Source: Karstenula rhodostoma CBS 690.94 (Eukaryota; Ascomycota; Dothideomycetes; Pleosporales; Didymosphaeriaceae). From it: a DNA stretch of 64,000 bases. Position numbers and translations under genes: made by a program. The notes below the pieces were generated by a model, which saw nothing but the letters and a program-made list of their open reading frames with translations, did not search any database and was not told where the DNA came from. Position 1 is the first letter of the stretch. Every line of letters starts with the position of its first letter. The DNA lies in contig MU001507.1 of assembly GCA_010093485.1 (NCBI GenBank), forward strand, positions 1,004,844-1,068,843, read 5' to 3'. Below, in pieces: positions 47,908 to 58,817 of the stretch.

Positions 47908-48814
47908 AATGAATGAATCGCAGCGAAAAGCAGCTGTGAGATCCTCGACCGGTGGTATCGTGCGCACATCATATAGTCTTATCGTTGTGTTAAATCATTG
48001 GCAAGGGTCATTGTGTGCTCGGCGCCAATTCCACCGTCTCCCCTTCATTTCCGTGCTAGGCAAGCTTGCCTGAGCCACACAGATGTCACCAGCATCACAC
48101 GTATGCATGATATCTGAGAAGAACGGGCCTGCAAGAGCTGTTCCGCGCAGGTATTTCCCCGAAACATGCAAGGAAACTCTGCAGGCCTGGTTCTGCCTCC
48201 CCGGTTTGCTGCTTCTGTATACGTTTTGTAATATGAAGTGCCGGAAGCGAGCACGTTGTTCCGTGAATGTTCGGAGCGAACAATCTGGGGTGCAGTTGTC
48301 AAGCAATGGTAGTGGCGGAACATTGTCCTACTCACGGTAAGTAGCACTATATCGCGCTTGGCATGAACACTATGCTTATCAGCTGTGCTTCAGGTGATGC
48401 CACAACCCTGCCATATTTGATACACCAAGCTCTCGCTTAACGGAAATAGTATCAAAGTGTTACAGATGGTATGCAACGTAAAAAATGAGTTAAATGTCCT
48501 GTTGTTGTAGCAAAAGAGAGCATAGGAAGAACCCCGAACAAAACACAACAGTTTAATTCAAGCTCACCATATGGATTTGTCAAATTGAAGAATATCCCTC
48601 ATAGGAAAGTAAGTCAGCCAGCAATCCGCGTTTTAAGTTTCGTTGATGAGCAAATTCGTAGAGGATGTGCGTGCTGACAAGTTCGGGTCATCTAAAAGCG
48701 AGACTATTGGCAGACCGAGGACGTACGAAGGACCACCTACACACCGTCAAAGCGAAAAATGCGGGGAAATTAAATGATGGGGTGCATGCGTCGTAATGCT
48801 GATCGATCTTTGCA
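47908..48814. other. Intergenic between lyase and aldolase
   Basis: Promoter of the lyase and 3' flank of the aldolase, both on the minus strand. No gene seen. The spacing of about 0.9 kb leaves room for a separate promoter, so this is not a shared transcript. Confidence 0.6.
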
Positions 48815-50065
48815 TTAATCGTCCTCGCATCCGGGACAGCCATTCCTGTACAGCGGACAAACCTCGACTTCTCGGCACCAGAGAGCCCAAGGGCGGTGGA
48901 CCTAAATTCGAGGAACAAGGTCAGCCAACACAAACGTGCCTCATTCGCGGACGTGACTTACCGTTCCTTGGTTTGATTCCCACGCATCGTGTGCCTCCCT
49001 ATCACTTAGAAATGTCAAGTCGCTCTCGGCCTTGACCTTGGCAGATTTGATCTTTCCTCCTCCTTGGACATCGATATTGCCTTCGATAGTATGACCGAAG
49101 TGCGCATTTCGAATCGTGAGTGCAGTCGTATGTGCTTGGGCCGCTTCTTTGGTATAGATGGCTTGATAAACCACATCCTCGATCCCGTGCGCAAGTGTAG
49201 TGAAGCCATGGCTTTGCATCAAAACCGTAGAATAATTGGGCTCTTTATCTGGCTCTTGGGAACCCCCAATTTGAGTAGGTAGTGCTGATCGGACTTTTGA
49301 GTAGAGGAAACCGGCGGAGGTTGCTGGTTTGAAGGCAGCTGAGAGGGATGCACCGAGTTGCGAGTCTCGAACAAGAAGATCGTGCTTTGCTCCACTCGAG
49401 TAGTGAGAGGAGATATCCCATACAGGAACATTCGATCCTTAGCATGAATGCATTAGTATATACATGAGGTAGAGAAGGGTTTAGGATCATCACGCACCCA
49501 AGAAACCAGCCATGTGTGTGGAGGCCTTTAGTGGGACCCCGCTGATGCAGTAGGGCAAAACCTCAGAACAGTGGCTATGCACAACGGCGTTCACGTTTGG
49601 CTGCAGAGTTGACCTCCAATGAGCCACTGTCACACTGGTGTTTGCATACGACAGATAGACTTACAAATCGCTTGTATATTTCACTGTGAATGTGCCGCTC
49701 AAGGTAACCTTTCTTCGCATCCTTCTCGACCGCACTGGCATCATCGACTTTGTACTCGACTAGGTCATCAGGAGTGGACACCAGAGCCGGGGGCATATTG
49801 CAAGGCATCCAGAACGTCGCTGGGTTGTCAGGCGAACGCACCGATAGGTGCCCGTATGCGTCAAGGACTCCATGGTGGTGGAGGATGTGAGAAGCGGTTA
49901 CCTACACCCGCAGGTACGAGGTCAGTGAAAGAAGGAAAAGTGGGACTATGCGGGGTGTCTATATGTAAGACTCAGCGACTGCGCACCGGGGGAGTTACGC
50001 ACCAGACCCTTGAACAAATCTTCGAGGCCGACCTTTTCGCGCCTTGGAAAATAACCAGCGGACAT
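48815..50065 (-). CDS. Class II aldolase/adducin-domain protein, 5 exons
   Basis: Exons 50065-50003, 49901-49665, 49600-49498, 49437-48962 and 48901-48815 give 321 residues; every join keeps phase. The fold is that of L-fuculose/L-rhamnulose-phosphate aldolase. A fungal N-terminus (ASHILHHHGVLDAYGHLSVR) is followed by the metal site: Glu89 in YLERHIHSEI, H108 and H110 in VVHSHCSE, and H211 in MQSHGFTT. The C-terminus is PWALWCREVEVCPLYRNGCP. A divalent-metal-dependent aldol cleavage or related decarboxylation is expected; the substrate is not known, and phosphorylated deoxy-sugars are only one possibility. The gene lies 0.9 kb upstream of the rhamnogalacturonan lyase on the same strand. It is easily missed because each exon is short. 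Confidence 0.88.
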
Positions 50066-51665
50066 GGCGGGAGAATGTGGAGTTCTTTGTTAGAGGCATT
50101 GTGGAGCAGAGGACTTGCATACTGGTGTGGTTGTGCGATCGTGGCTGCTCGATGACGTCTCAGGGTCCAATCGTCTGTCCAGGGTTCGCTTCACAACCAG
50201 GCCGCGGAGATGGTTCGGACATGTGCTACGGTCATCGTACCTTGGTGAATGTTCGTACAATACAATATCACCTCTGAGTTTTCAGGCTGCAATAGTGTTC
50301 AACAACGCAATTAACACCCAGTACAAAGGTTTCTCCCGCACTAGCCGTGCGCTTTACTTTCCCCGCCTTTAAGCTTTTGGTATCGACTTCGGGAGCTATA
50401 CATGCATGATGAATTAAGAATTCAACAGAGTTGGACCAATTGCCCCAGTCGGAACCTTCCACACGTACTTAGGCATTGAAGAAACGCCGAGCTCCATATA
50501 TTTTGCACGATAAGCTTCGCCCAACAAAGCATATTAAAAATGCGCTCAGATCGACGCATCAGTCGGACCAACTCATGCGAGAAAAGTTTATAGATGCTAC
50601 ACCGACTTTTCAATCACTGGTACACGATCTCTTCTCCGAGGCAAACCCCACATATGCTCGACATTCCTAGCCAGCTCCGATGACCCTAGTGCAGACCCTA
50701 TCCGTGCACCCGTGCCCTGCATGAAAACCGAGACCCGCACGTGGGAGATGCGGAAGAAACGCGTCGATCGACGCGTCGCCACACTGCAAAATGTAGGCCG
50801 GGCACACATTGTTGTAGGATTCATGAAAACCTTGCCAGAATATGCGAATTCCGGTGCTTTTGGGAGAGACGGCGATGCCACGAGTGTGGAGCAAGCGGAG
50901 CCCTAGATTGAAACGAGGGCCCACCGGATCGATAAACGCGCTAAGAATGAACGCTTCATGTGGCGCGGGTCAATACGTCTTCGCTTCGGTGGTGAAGACG
51001 TCGGTGGTGATGACGCTGTAGAGGATTTGTAGCTTGATCTACATGCGAAGCCTCGCCACAGGCTGACATTCTGATGGCCTCGGAGGATCGACACAGACAC
51101 GGCACAGATATAGGAATACCAAGACCAGTGACGCAGTCGATCGTTCCATTGGGCAAGCATCGGCACGGAAAAGATATCAGCAATTACATGTGGTTAGATA
51201 ACGTAGAGGGCAGACGGGATGGAGGACATGCCAATTCATGATCTGAAAATGCTGGTAACAAAGTAGAAAGAGGAAAAGACCGGCACAATCAGCCGGCCGT
51301 GGGATAGACGCCTTGGAATCCTGAACCCAGATATCAAGAAAACACCGTTGGAAGCCCCGAAAAAAAGTAGAGGGAGACATGATGAGGTCCGCCCCGTAGT
51401 ACACCACCAATGCCACTGCCTCTCGGCGCCTTTGGCCGGGCTCCTCCATGCTGTGTTCTGTGTGGTACGCATAAATAAAAGTAACAAGGCCCATGTTCGT
51501 TGGCGTTTTGTTCGACGTACAATCGCCGCTCTCAAGGGATATCATGCTTGTTGGTGGGAATCTGAAGTGCAGGTTGTTGTGATGTGCTGCGAGCAGCCGT
51601 GTATCGGAAGGGATTATCGGATCGCGACGAAAGCGTCAAAGTGATGAGCGATTGGGAGGGCGAGC
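50066..51665. other. Intergenic, no gene supported
   Basis: Promoter of the aldolase at the left. Short frames on both strands at 50660-51180 have no splice partners or recognisable motifs. Confidence 0.5.
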
Positions 51666-52028
51666 TTATGCCTCGACCTTCTTCTCGCTGAGGACTTTTG
51701 GTCGGAAGACGGCGTCCTGGCCTGACATGCGTCGCGCAAGGGCGCGGTCTAGTTTTGCGCCGAGAGCGAGCTTGCTCATGTTGTCTGTCTTCTCGTTGTC
51801 GAGCATGTAGCGCTGTTGCACAAGACGCTTGTCCTCGAGGCGCTCAAAGCCATCGTTCCATGACTTGATTTCCTGGGCCTTTGGGTCGCCGGCGGTCGAG
51901 GAGGCTTCGGAGAGGTGCGAGGGCGCGACCGAGGGCGTCAGGGTGGGTGCTGTGCTGTACGTCGACATGCGGGTTGAGGTGCGGTTGCCGGCAGACTGGG
52001 GTTTCTGTGCGTCAGAAGGTTGCGACAT
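51666..52028 (-). CDS. Small hypothetical protein, 120 aa
   Basis: A single coding exon. The first ~50 residues are Ser/Thr/Pro-rich and probably disordered. Residues about 52-105 form a charged, likely helical region (KSWNDGFERLEDKRLVQQRY; NMSKLALGAKLDRALARRMS). There is no signal peptide or membrane helix. A leader intron is likely upstream (52179-52139, GTAAGT to TTTCAG). The upstream ATG at about 52221 does not splice in frame, so ATG 52028 is chosen. Family and function are unknown. Confidence 0.65.
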   Translation of the reverse strand: MSQPSDAQKPQSAGNRTSTRMSTYSTAPTLTPSVAPSHLSEASSTAGDPKAQEIKSWNDGFERLEDKRLVQQRYMLDNEKTDNMSKLALGAKLDRALARRMSGQDAVFRPKVLSEKKVEA

Positions 52029-53764
52029 GAAGGGCGATGTTGGGCGGTAGGGCAGTAGCGAGGATGCGAGTAATTATTGGGGGGAGAGTAGGAAGCGCAG
52101 TAGCCCAGATGGATGCTAAGCGCGAATAGGGGAGCGGTCTGAAACGGCGAGCAGACGTAAGAAGAGTGGGACTACTTACGCTGGCCAGTATGGGCCGCGA
52201 AGACTCCAGAGACTGGGTCATGGTGACTGTGTGGTGACGGGGGATGGGGATGGGGGACTGGGGACGGGGCGCGTGGGTGTGTTTCGGCAGGTGGCAGGTG
52301 CAAGGCCAGCGGGGCGGAGGGTCTTATTGCGCCCTCAAAAACACGCTGCGCTCGGTCGCGTGGTAAGGGAGAGGACGGACGGGTGGGCGAGTTGGCAGCA
52401 GGAGGCGGCGCGGAAGAGTCGGTGCTCGCTGGCTAAGGTTTCAGGCCTGTCAACTTGCAAGCTTGCAAGGGAGCCGGATCGGCAAGGGGTTGACGAAGAA
52501 GGCGTGGGCCGCGAGCAGCAGCGGAACACTCAGGAACAGGGCGTCGGGCAGGAAGGCAGGGGCGCGGCTAACGATGCTGCAGCCGCTCGATGCAGAGACG
52601 GAGAGACGTGGTGCTGGAGTGCGATGGTGAGGGTGAGGGTGAGGGTGAAGGCCTTGGAGCGCTGCTGGGCGATGGGCGGGAGCAGCGGCTCTTTGCACGC
52701 TGAAACGGAGCCTGCGCACGGCTCTCCAGTTTGGATTGGCAGCACTGTGTCGCCTGCGTGCCGTCTTTACGAGCCCGTCGCGTTACTCTACTGTCCAACT
52801 GTCTACGCGCGCGCCGCCACAGGACCACAGGACCACAGGACCACAGGACCGCGCCGACGCCGACTGCCACGTTGTGCCGACATGCCCCTGCGACCGTAAC
52901 CGGTAGCCTTCTCCGCACCGCCCGCCTGCCTTGTCACGATGCTGCAATTATATCTTTCTTGTCTTGCACCCTCGGGCCCTCGTCGCCCCGCTGTTCCTTT
53001 GCTCCCGCCCGTTTGATAAAGCTGTCGATCAGCAAACCCACACCGCAGGCCGGACTCCGCAGAGCCACGCGCGAATCGTGACATGACGCATATTGATCTC
53101 TTTCATGCGTCTGCAGCCATCCAGCCTGACCCGCGGTAGATTGTCGAGCCGCGGCATCAAGCTGCCACGTTCCTGTCCTGAATAGCACATGGCCTGCTCA
53201 TGGCTGTCTTGAGACTCTGCCGTTTGCAGCATGCTGGCCGTTTTGCTAACGCATGCGGGCTCGTGCCTTTGATCCAACAATATCACCATCCTGTGTTGCT
53301 TGTGGTATGGGTTCCGTCTCTCAATCGCTCGTCATTGCACGCCCTGTCTTGGCCCGTAGCACAACGCTCTGGAGCAGCAGTGACATTTGCATGCATCTCC
53401 GGCTTACTGTGTACCTACAGGGCTGGGTAGGACCATGCATGCCACGTTGCTGACACGTGGTGGTGTGAAAGAACTTGCATACCCGAAGCGCCTAACCCAC
53501 CCAGGCCGTCTCACCACACCCTCTTCCCAGCCTAGTCCGGCGTTGGATGGTTGTCTGCTCCGAGCCGCTCTTGTTTCTTCAATACACCCGACACAATTAT
53601 ATATAATACAAGGCGTACTACAGTGCTTCGTCAAAAGGTTGAGTTCGCGACATTGCCCAGGAGGGCCACTGCCATACCCAAGCTTTCTGGTCTCTACAAA
53701 CGCCATCTAATGCTCATGTACTTACTACTACATACAAATACAGAATTTACAGTATACACGAACA
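52029..53764. other. Intergenic region
   Basis: Includes the leader intron (52139-52179) and GC-rich promoter of the 120-aa gene, with short tandem simple sequences (GTGAGG near 52627, GGACCACA near 52822). The right part is the 3' flank of the IleRS gene. Long frames here are composition artefacts of GC-rich DNA. Confidence 0.55.
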
Positions 53765-56700
53765 CTACGCCTCATCCTGAGTCACCTCCTCACACCTCCC
53801 GCACAGGTCATTGTCCCCCTCCTTCTGGTAGCGCCAGCACCTCGGACACTTCTCCGCAGGCGCCTGATACACAACCACACTCCCGCGCCATCCCTTCTCC
53901 TCGTCGGCTACGAACCTCTCTTCCTCCGCATAACTCTCACCCGATTTCTTCATCTCGGGGGTCCAAACCAGATCGACACCGCTCACAACGAACAAGCCCG
54001 CTAGCTCATCACGTTGCCCAGGACTCAGGGCTTCCGGTCCCGCCTTCGCGCCACTCGTACTCAAGGCCTTCGAGAAGTGGCTCGCGAACCACGGACAGGG
54101 CGAGCCTGAGCCACTATGGATGGCAACGGCGCACTCGAGCGAAGAGCCGAGCTTCTTGTCCGCGCGAAGGCGCTCCTGCGCTGCTTTGAGAGCCGTGTTG
54201 ACGCGATCGATGTAGGTTTGCGATTCGGACAGGAACGTCTGCGTTTCAAAGTCTGCACGCGGAAGCGGCGTCCAGGTCGCTCGCGCGGGGTGTACGCTGT
54301 TACTTTTGAGCGCTTCGGGTGCGTAGTCCCATGCTTCTTCGACGAGGAGTGGGCACACGGGTGCGAGCATCTGCAGCAGCTCGTAGTAGATAAGCCCGAG
54401 CACTTTCTGCAGTTCCTGGCAGTCTGCTTTGTGGCCTGTGTAGATGCGGTCTTTGAGCGTCTCGAAGTAGAAGGCAGACAGATCGTTGGTGATGTATCTG
54501 TTGATTAGGTTGACGCCTTTGAAGAACTCGTACTTGGCGTAGTAGCCGTGGACGTCGTGGCTCACTTTCGCGAGCCGATGCACTGCAAGCCTGTCCGCAA
54601 GGTTCTTCAGAGGTGCTTGCGATGCTTCGAGATCACGCTGCCCAACAAGCTCGTTGCGCACTTCGCTGAAAGAGCTGTAGAGAGGTGGACAGGATGGCAA
54701 AGACAGAACGCCGAGAAGCCATTTGAAGGTAACGCGGTATTTGTGCAGAGCTTGGTTAACAGACATGAGGACAGGCTGGCCAATCGTGACATCTCTTGTG
54801 TAATCGCTGCTCGCAACCCAGAGTCTCAATGCATCAGATCCCATAGCATCGTACGTAGGCGCAGCACCCTTCGGCTCCGCTTGCTTGACGCCTTTCTGCT
54901 TCTTTCGCTTGACTGGAGGTAGCAGCTCGCCGGACATGATCTGCGCGGGGCCGATGACATTGCCTAAGCTCTTGCTCATTTTTCGGCCATCCGAATCAAG
55001 CGTGAAACCATGCGTGATGAGGGTCTTGTAGGGCGCTTTGACGGAACCATTCTTGAGCGGCTGGGTGGCAACGTGGGTTAAGAGGGATGATTGAAACCAC
55101 CCACGATGCTGGTCAGTGCCCTCGAAATACACATCAGCCACAGGCTGATCATCTCGAGGAGGAAGCATCGACCATGAAGTGCCACTGTCGAACCATACAT
55201 CCATAGTGTCTCTTCCGCGTACAAAGAACCCGTCGAGGTGTTGAGGTTTCCAGGCAGGATCATCTTGAGCATCTGTCCACCAAGCGTCGATACCGCGCTC
55301 TTTGATAACATTGATGATGTGTTGAATCGTCTCTGCATCCATAGCGGCTTCCAACTGACCGTCCTTGTCGACTTTGTACAGAGCAGGAATCGGCACGCCC
55401 CAGGCGCGTTGGCGCGAAATGCACCACTGGCTACGTCCTTGAATGAAGCTCTCCAATCGCGAGCGACCGGTTCCGGGCATGAAGTTTACGTTTGCGATGG
55501 CTTTCATAGCACCCTCTTTGATATTATCGACGTTGGCAAACCACTGTGCAGTCGCCCGCACAATGACTGGCTGTTTCGTTCTCCAATCGATGGGGTACTT
55601 GTGGCGGTAATTGTGTTTCGCTCGCAAAAGATTGAGCTTGTCCAAATAGTTTAAAATGGCATTGCTACCGGTCTTCTTGAGGTCCGAAACGGCTAGACCT
55701 TCGAGGAGCTCGGGTTGCTCAGGGAAAGCTTCTTTCGTAAACGCGCCAGCATCATCCACAGGGGCAAATGCATCAATACCAAGAGCACCGCATGCGTGAT
55801 AGTCATCCATGCCATGTCCTGGAGCCATATGAACAAGCCCAGTTCCCGAGGAGTCTGTTACAAAGTCCGCGTGGAGTATTGGCTGCAGTCCATTCGCCTT
55901 CTGGAAAGGGTTCTCATAACTGAGCTGGTCGGCCAGGTCCGAGCCCCGCAGTCCGGATAGCACGACGACCAGGTCGCGACCCAGCATCTTCTGGTATTCT
56001 TCCACACGCGAGGCCGCGATGATAGTCTTCTCGTTGCGTTTCTCAGGATCCTGCACCACATTGTACAGCATATCTTTGTGCACGGCGATAGCTCGATTCG
56101 CGGGTAGCGTCCAAGGTGTCGTTGTCCAGATGACCACATTGACCGGCTCAGTGATGCTTGAGAGGGCCCCATCCTTCAGCTCTTTCGTAACATGTACCGG
56201 GAACCGCACAAACGCTGCCAAGGATTTATGATTTTCATCGTACTCCAGCTCTGCTTCTGCAAGGGCAGTGCGCGACGACGGCGACCAGTACACGGGTTTG
56301 AATTGGCGATAGATCAGGCCTGCCTCAAACATCTTCTTAAACACTTCCAGCTGTCTGATCTCGAAACCCTTCTCCATCGTCTTGTAGGCATTGTCCCAAT
56401 CGCCCATAACAGCCCATTCCTTGAAACCCTGCTTCTGCTTCTCTATCGTGTTCGTAGCCAGTTCCGTCGCCGCCTCCCGCACGCTCACAGGATCCGTCCG
56501 TGTCAGGTCTTTCTTCTGCGCCTGTAGCGCCTTGATCTCAATGGGCAGACCATGGCAGTCCCAGCCTGGGATGTAGCTCACTTTCTTGCCCTGCCCGACT
56601 TGGAAGCGGCAGATGAGGTCTTTCGTGATCTTGTTCAGCGCATGGCCAACGTGCAGCGGACCGTTGGCGTAGGGCGGCCCATCATGCAGCGTGAAAGTTG

Positions 56701-56932
56701 TAGGGGTCTTTCCGTTCGCGTCGGGTGCCGAGCGCGCGCTCTGCTGCCAGGCATAGTGCTTATCGGTGCATCGGCGGAGATATTCGGCGGTGAACGCGGG
56801 CAATGGACGTGGCGGAAAGGTCGATTTTGGCAGGCGGAGCGTAGACGACCATGATGCGCGTAGAAGTCGCGTCGGGGCTACCATAGTAGCATCATGGGCG
56901 GGGCTGTTGTCTGGGTTGTCCACTGGAGACAT
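53765..56932 (-). CDS. ISM1: Isoleucyl-tRNA synthetase, mitochondrial
   Basis: An intronless gene of 1055 residues. This class I synthetase charges tRNA-Ile. The HIGH-type motif is PYANGPLHVGHALNK (about residue 90). The editing domain has VVIWTTTPWTLPANRAI and the tRNA-binding region has GRDTMDVWFDSGTSW. The second signature is SDGRKMSKSLGN. The anticodon-binding domain follows (GQPVLMSVNQALHKYR, FYFETLKDRIY). The C-terminus has a zinc knuckle CPRCW, then CGRC, as in bacterial and mitochondrial IleRS but not the cytosolic enzyme. Two in-frame ATGs exist, 56932 and 56884. The second starts MVAPTRLLRASWSSTLRL, a good mitochondrial presequence, whereas the first adds an acidic 16 residues, so 56884 is the likely functional start. 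Confidence 0.96.
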   Translation of the reverse strand: MSPVDNPDNSPAHDATMVAPTRLLRASWSSTLRLPKSTFPPRPLPAFTAEYLRRCTDKHYAWQQSARSAPDANGKTPTTFTLHDGPPYANGPLHVGHALNKITKDLICRFQVGQGKKVSYIPGWDCHGLPIEIKALQAQKKDLTRTDPVSVREAATELATNTIEKQKQGFKEWAVMGDWDNAYKTMEKGFEIRQLEVFKKMFEAGLIYRQFKPVYWSPSSRTALAEAELEYDENHKSLAAFVRFPVHVTKELKDGALSSITEPVNVVIWTTTPWTLPANRAIAVHKDMLYNVVQDPEKRNEKTIIAASRVEEYQKMLGRDLVVVLSGLRGSDLADQLSYENPFQKANGLQPILHADFVTDSSGTGLVHMAPGHGMDDYHACGALGIDAFAPVDDAGAFTKEAFPEQPELLEGLAVSDLKKTGSNAILNYLDKLNLLRAKHNYRHKYPIDWRTKQPVIVRATAQWFANVDNIKEGAMKAIANVNFMPGTGRSRLESFIQGRSQWCISRQRAWGVPIPALYKVDKDGQLEAAMDAETIQHIINVIKERGIDAWWTDAQDDPAWKPQHLDGFFVRGRDTMDVWFDSGTSWSMLPPRDDQPVADVYFEGTDQHRGWFQSSLLTHVATQPLKNGSVKAPYKTLITHGFTLDSDGRKMSKSLGNVIGPAQIMSGELLPPVKRKKQKGVKQAEPKGAAPTYDAMGSDALRLWVASSDYTRDVTIGQPVLMSVNQALHKYRVTFKWLLGVLSLPSCPPLYSSFSEVRNELVGQRDLEASQAPLKNLADRLAVHRLAKVSHDVHGYYAKYEFFKGVNLINRYITNDLSAFYFETLKDRIYTGHKADCQELQKVLGLIYYELLQMLAPVCPLLVEEAWDYAPEALKSNSVHPARATWTPLPRADFETQTFLSESQTYIDRVNTALKAAQERLRADKKLGSSLECAVAIHSGSGSPCPWFASHFSKALSTSGAKAGPEALSPGQRDELAGLFVVSGVDLVWTPEMKKSGESYAEEERFVADEEKGWRGSVVVYQAPAEKCPRCWRYQKEGDNDLCGRCEEVTQDEA

Positions 56933-57251
56933 TTTTCGAAGCTCCAGCTTCCTCGGCGATGCCGCGGAGATTCTTCGGTCGAGAGCTAACGTGACTGTCG
57001 AACACGATTCACCGACAGCTTCTTCTTAGCTAACTTGAGTCTGCATGAGAGATTTCGGCAAGGAATGTATTGGTGCATAGACATATGGTTTCATATTGGT
57101 GACACGAGTCACTCAGTCACACGTCTATGTTCCGACTTATCGGAGGTCTCTGGTACGCCCCAATATGATGCATCATCAAGCGGAAGCTCCAGTTCGAAGC
57201 AGTTCAACACGATAGGTACCAGAGCTAATTCGAGCTGACATAACCAGAACT
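56933..57251. other. Short intergenic region
   Basis: 3' flank of the PHAF1-like gene and promoter of ISM1, both minus strand. Nothing else seen. Confidence 0.6.
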
Positions 57252-58817
57252 TCAATACACCGTGAGAGAGCTCACAGCTCCGTTTTTCAGGACTTCGAAT
57301 ACCAAGCCTGGGAATCCGAATAGCTCCACGTTTCCAACCTCTCCAGCACCTTCCAACATATCGGAGCCTGCGTTCACAAATTTGCTCTTCTTGTTGGAAC
57401 TATCCTCCCATCCACCCAGAAGTTCGACGCTGCTGCCCGGACTATCGCCCCAACCCCTATTCAGAGCCATACCGCGCTGCTGCAAGCGTTCTACCTCTTC
57501 TGTTGCATAGTAGTCTCGATAGACCTGTTTGAGTTCTCTCGAAATGTCGGCAAACATCATCTCAGAACTCAACGGATCTCTTCGAAGCTCAGACGGGACA
57601 TGGTCAAGGCTCCACCGTGAACGCCGATGGCGGTTGAATTGGTACGATCCAGGTACGTTGCCATGGAATATAACTTTAGTAGCTGTGAGATGGTTAAGTG
57701 GCTGGGTACTCAATTCGCCTTGAGAGTCTGTGCTGTCCGAAGCTTGCGAGGGCGGAGATATTTGAGTAGGCTGTGAGATGAGAACGTCAAATCCGTGGTG
57801 GTAATAGTTGTAGAAATGCTCGGCTGCGGCCACTTCCCGTTCCTGCGCCTCGAGTGCCGCCTCGTCATCACCTTCCCAATCATCATCGTTATCAGTGTCG
57901 ATTGCTGAGCCGTGATCAGAGCCAAGCAACTCATCAGGCGTCAGTCTTGCACCTGAAGTCTCCGAAACATCGCTTATTCTGCGGTCTTTGTGTATCAACA
58001 GTCGGTGGTCGTTTTTCCTGTAGATCGAATCCGGCGCTCCCAGCTCCATGATCAAATCCTGGGGGGTTGTTTCGCTGAGGATGATCCAGAATGAAGGGCT
58101 TGATCGCCTCACAAGCTCTATACGCCCTTCTCCGTGAACTCTGACCAGCTCGATCTCGTCCGGGCTGCCCTCTTTGCCTTTTCCTGACAACGCGAGAGTC
58201 CTCGGATTGGGCGCAAGAGCTGTGAAAAGAGAGCCTCGCGCTTTCTGCCACGATTCGCCATTGAAGATGGCCATCGACTTTGCAGGGCCAGTTGCCGAAG
58301 ATGATAGCAGGGATATGAAGTCCTTCTTCGGGGAATACGCGGAATGCTGAACAGGGAAGTTGAAAGCTACGCCTGGGTACGAAAGGTTGTAGATGCCGTT
58401 CGCGTTGGGGTCGTCGTTACGTGGGGGCATGTACTCGCCTCCATACGTTGGCCCTAGTAGCTTATCATATATGTGTCTAAACCTGGGCCCTGAGGGTCCC
58501 GCCGGTATGCCGCCATGACCTTCGGTAGGCTTGAAGACTTCCACATCCTTGTATACGAGTCTCGCTTTCGTGAAGTCGAGCACTTCAATTAGTCGTAATC
58601 GCTGATCTGGCCCATCGAACTGTAGTCGCAAGCCGTTGTCTGGAAGAACGATGTGGACGGGAGATGCGATGGGTCGCGAGTCGTCGTGGTATAACTGGAA
58701 CCGTGGAAATGCCCGGACCTCTGCCTTTATTGTGGTAAGTATCTCGTGCAGAGAGCAGCCAAGCGTCATGAAACCGACGCTCCTCCCGGGCACCAGTTGC
58801 ATCGCGCCGTCCTCCAT
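57252..58817 (-). CDS. PHAF1 / UPF0183 (C16orf70-like) protein
   Basis: An intronless gene of 521 residues from ATG 58817 (an upstream GTG frame is not used). Family blocks occur in order: LVPGRSVGFMTLGCSLHEIL, then GLRLQFDGPDQRLRLIEVLD, GVAFNFPVQH, LIMELGAPDSIYRKNDHRLL, FYNYYHHGFDVLI, KVIFHGNVPGSYQFNRHRR, and LFGFPGLVFEVLKNGAVSSL at the C-terminus. An acidic insert (DTDNDDDWEGDDEA) interrupts the core. The mammalian homologue associates with BCAS3 on the phagophore during autophagy; plant and fly homologues exist. A BCAS3-like gene lies at 18.9-22.4 kb here. Upstream is a minisatellite, then divergent kinesin-5. The cellular role in fungi is inferred. Confidence 0.9.
   Translation of the reverse strand: MEDGAMQLVPGRSVGFMTLGCSLHEILTTIKAEVRAFPRFQLYHDDSRPIASPVHIVLPDNGLRLQFDGPDQRLRLIEVLDFTKARLVYKDVEVFKPTEGHGGIPAGPSGPRFRHIYDKLLGPTYGGEYMPPRNDDPNANGIYNLSYPGVAFNFPVQHSAYSPKKDFISLLSSSATGPAKSMAIFNGESWQKARGSLFTALAPNPRTLALSGKGKEGSPDEIELVRVHGEGRIELVRRSSPSFWIILSETTPQDLIMELGAPDSIYRKNDHRLLIHKDRRISDVSETSGARLTPDELLGSDHGSAIDTDNDDDWEGDDEAALEAQEREVAAAEHFYNYYHHGFDVLISQPTQISPPSQASDSTDSQGELSTQPLNHLTATKVIFHGNVPGSYQFNRHRRSRWSLDHVPSELRRDPLSSEMMFADISRELKQVYRDYYATEEVERLQQRGMALNRGWGDSPGSSVELLGGWEDSSNKKSKFVNAGSDMLEGAGEVGNVELFGFPGLVFEVLKNGAVSSLTVY

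Noticed and set aside
52231..52899. 222-codon plus-strand frame
   Set aside because: GC-rich promoter DNA with overlapping long frames on both strands. Composition is biased to Gly/Arg, with no motif and no splice support.
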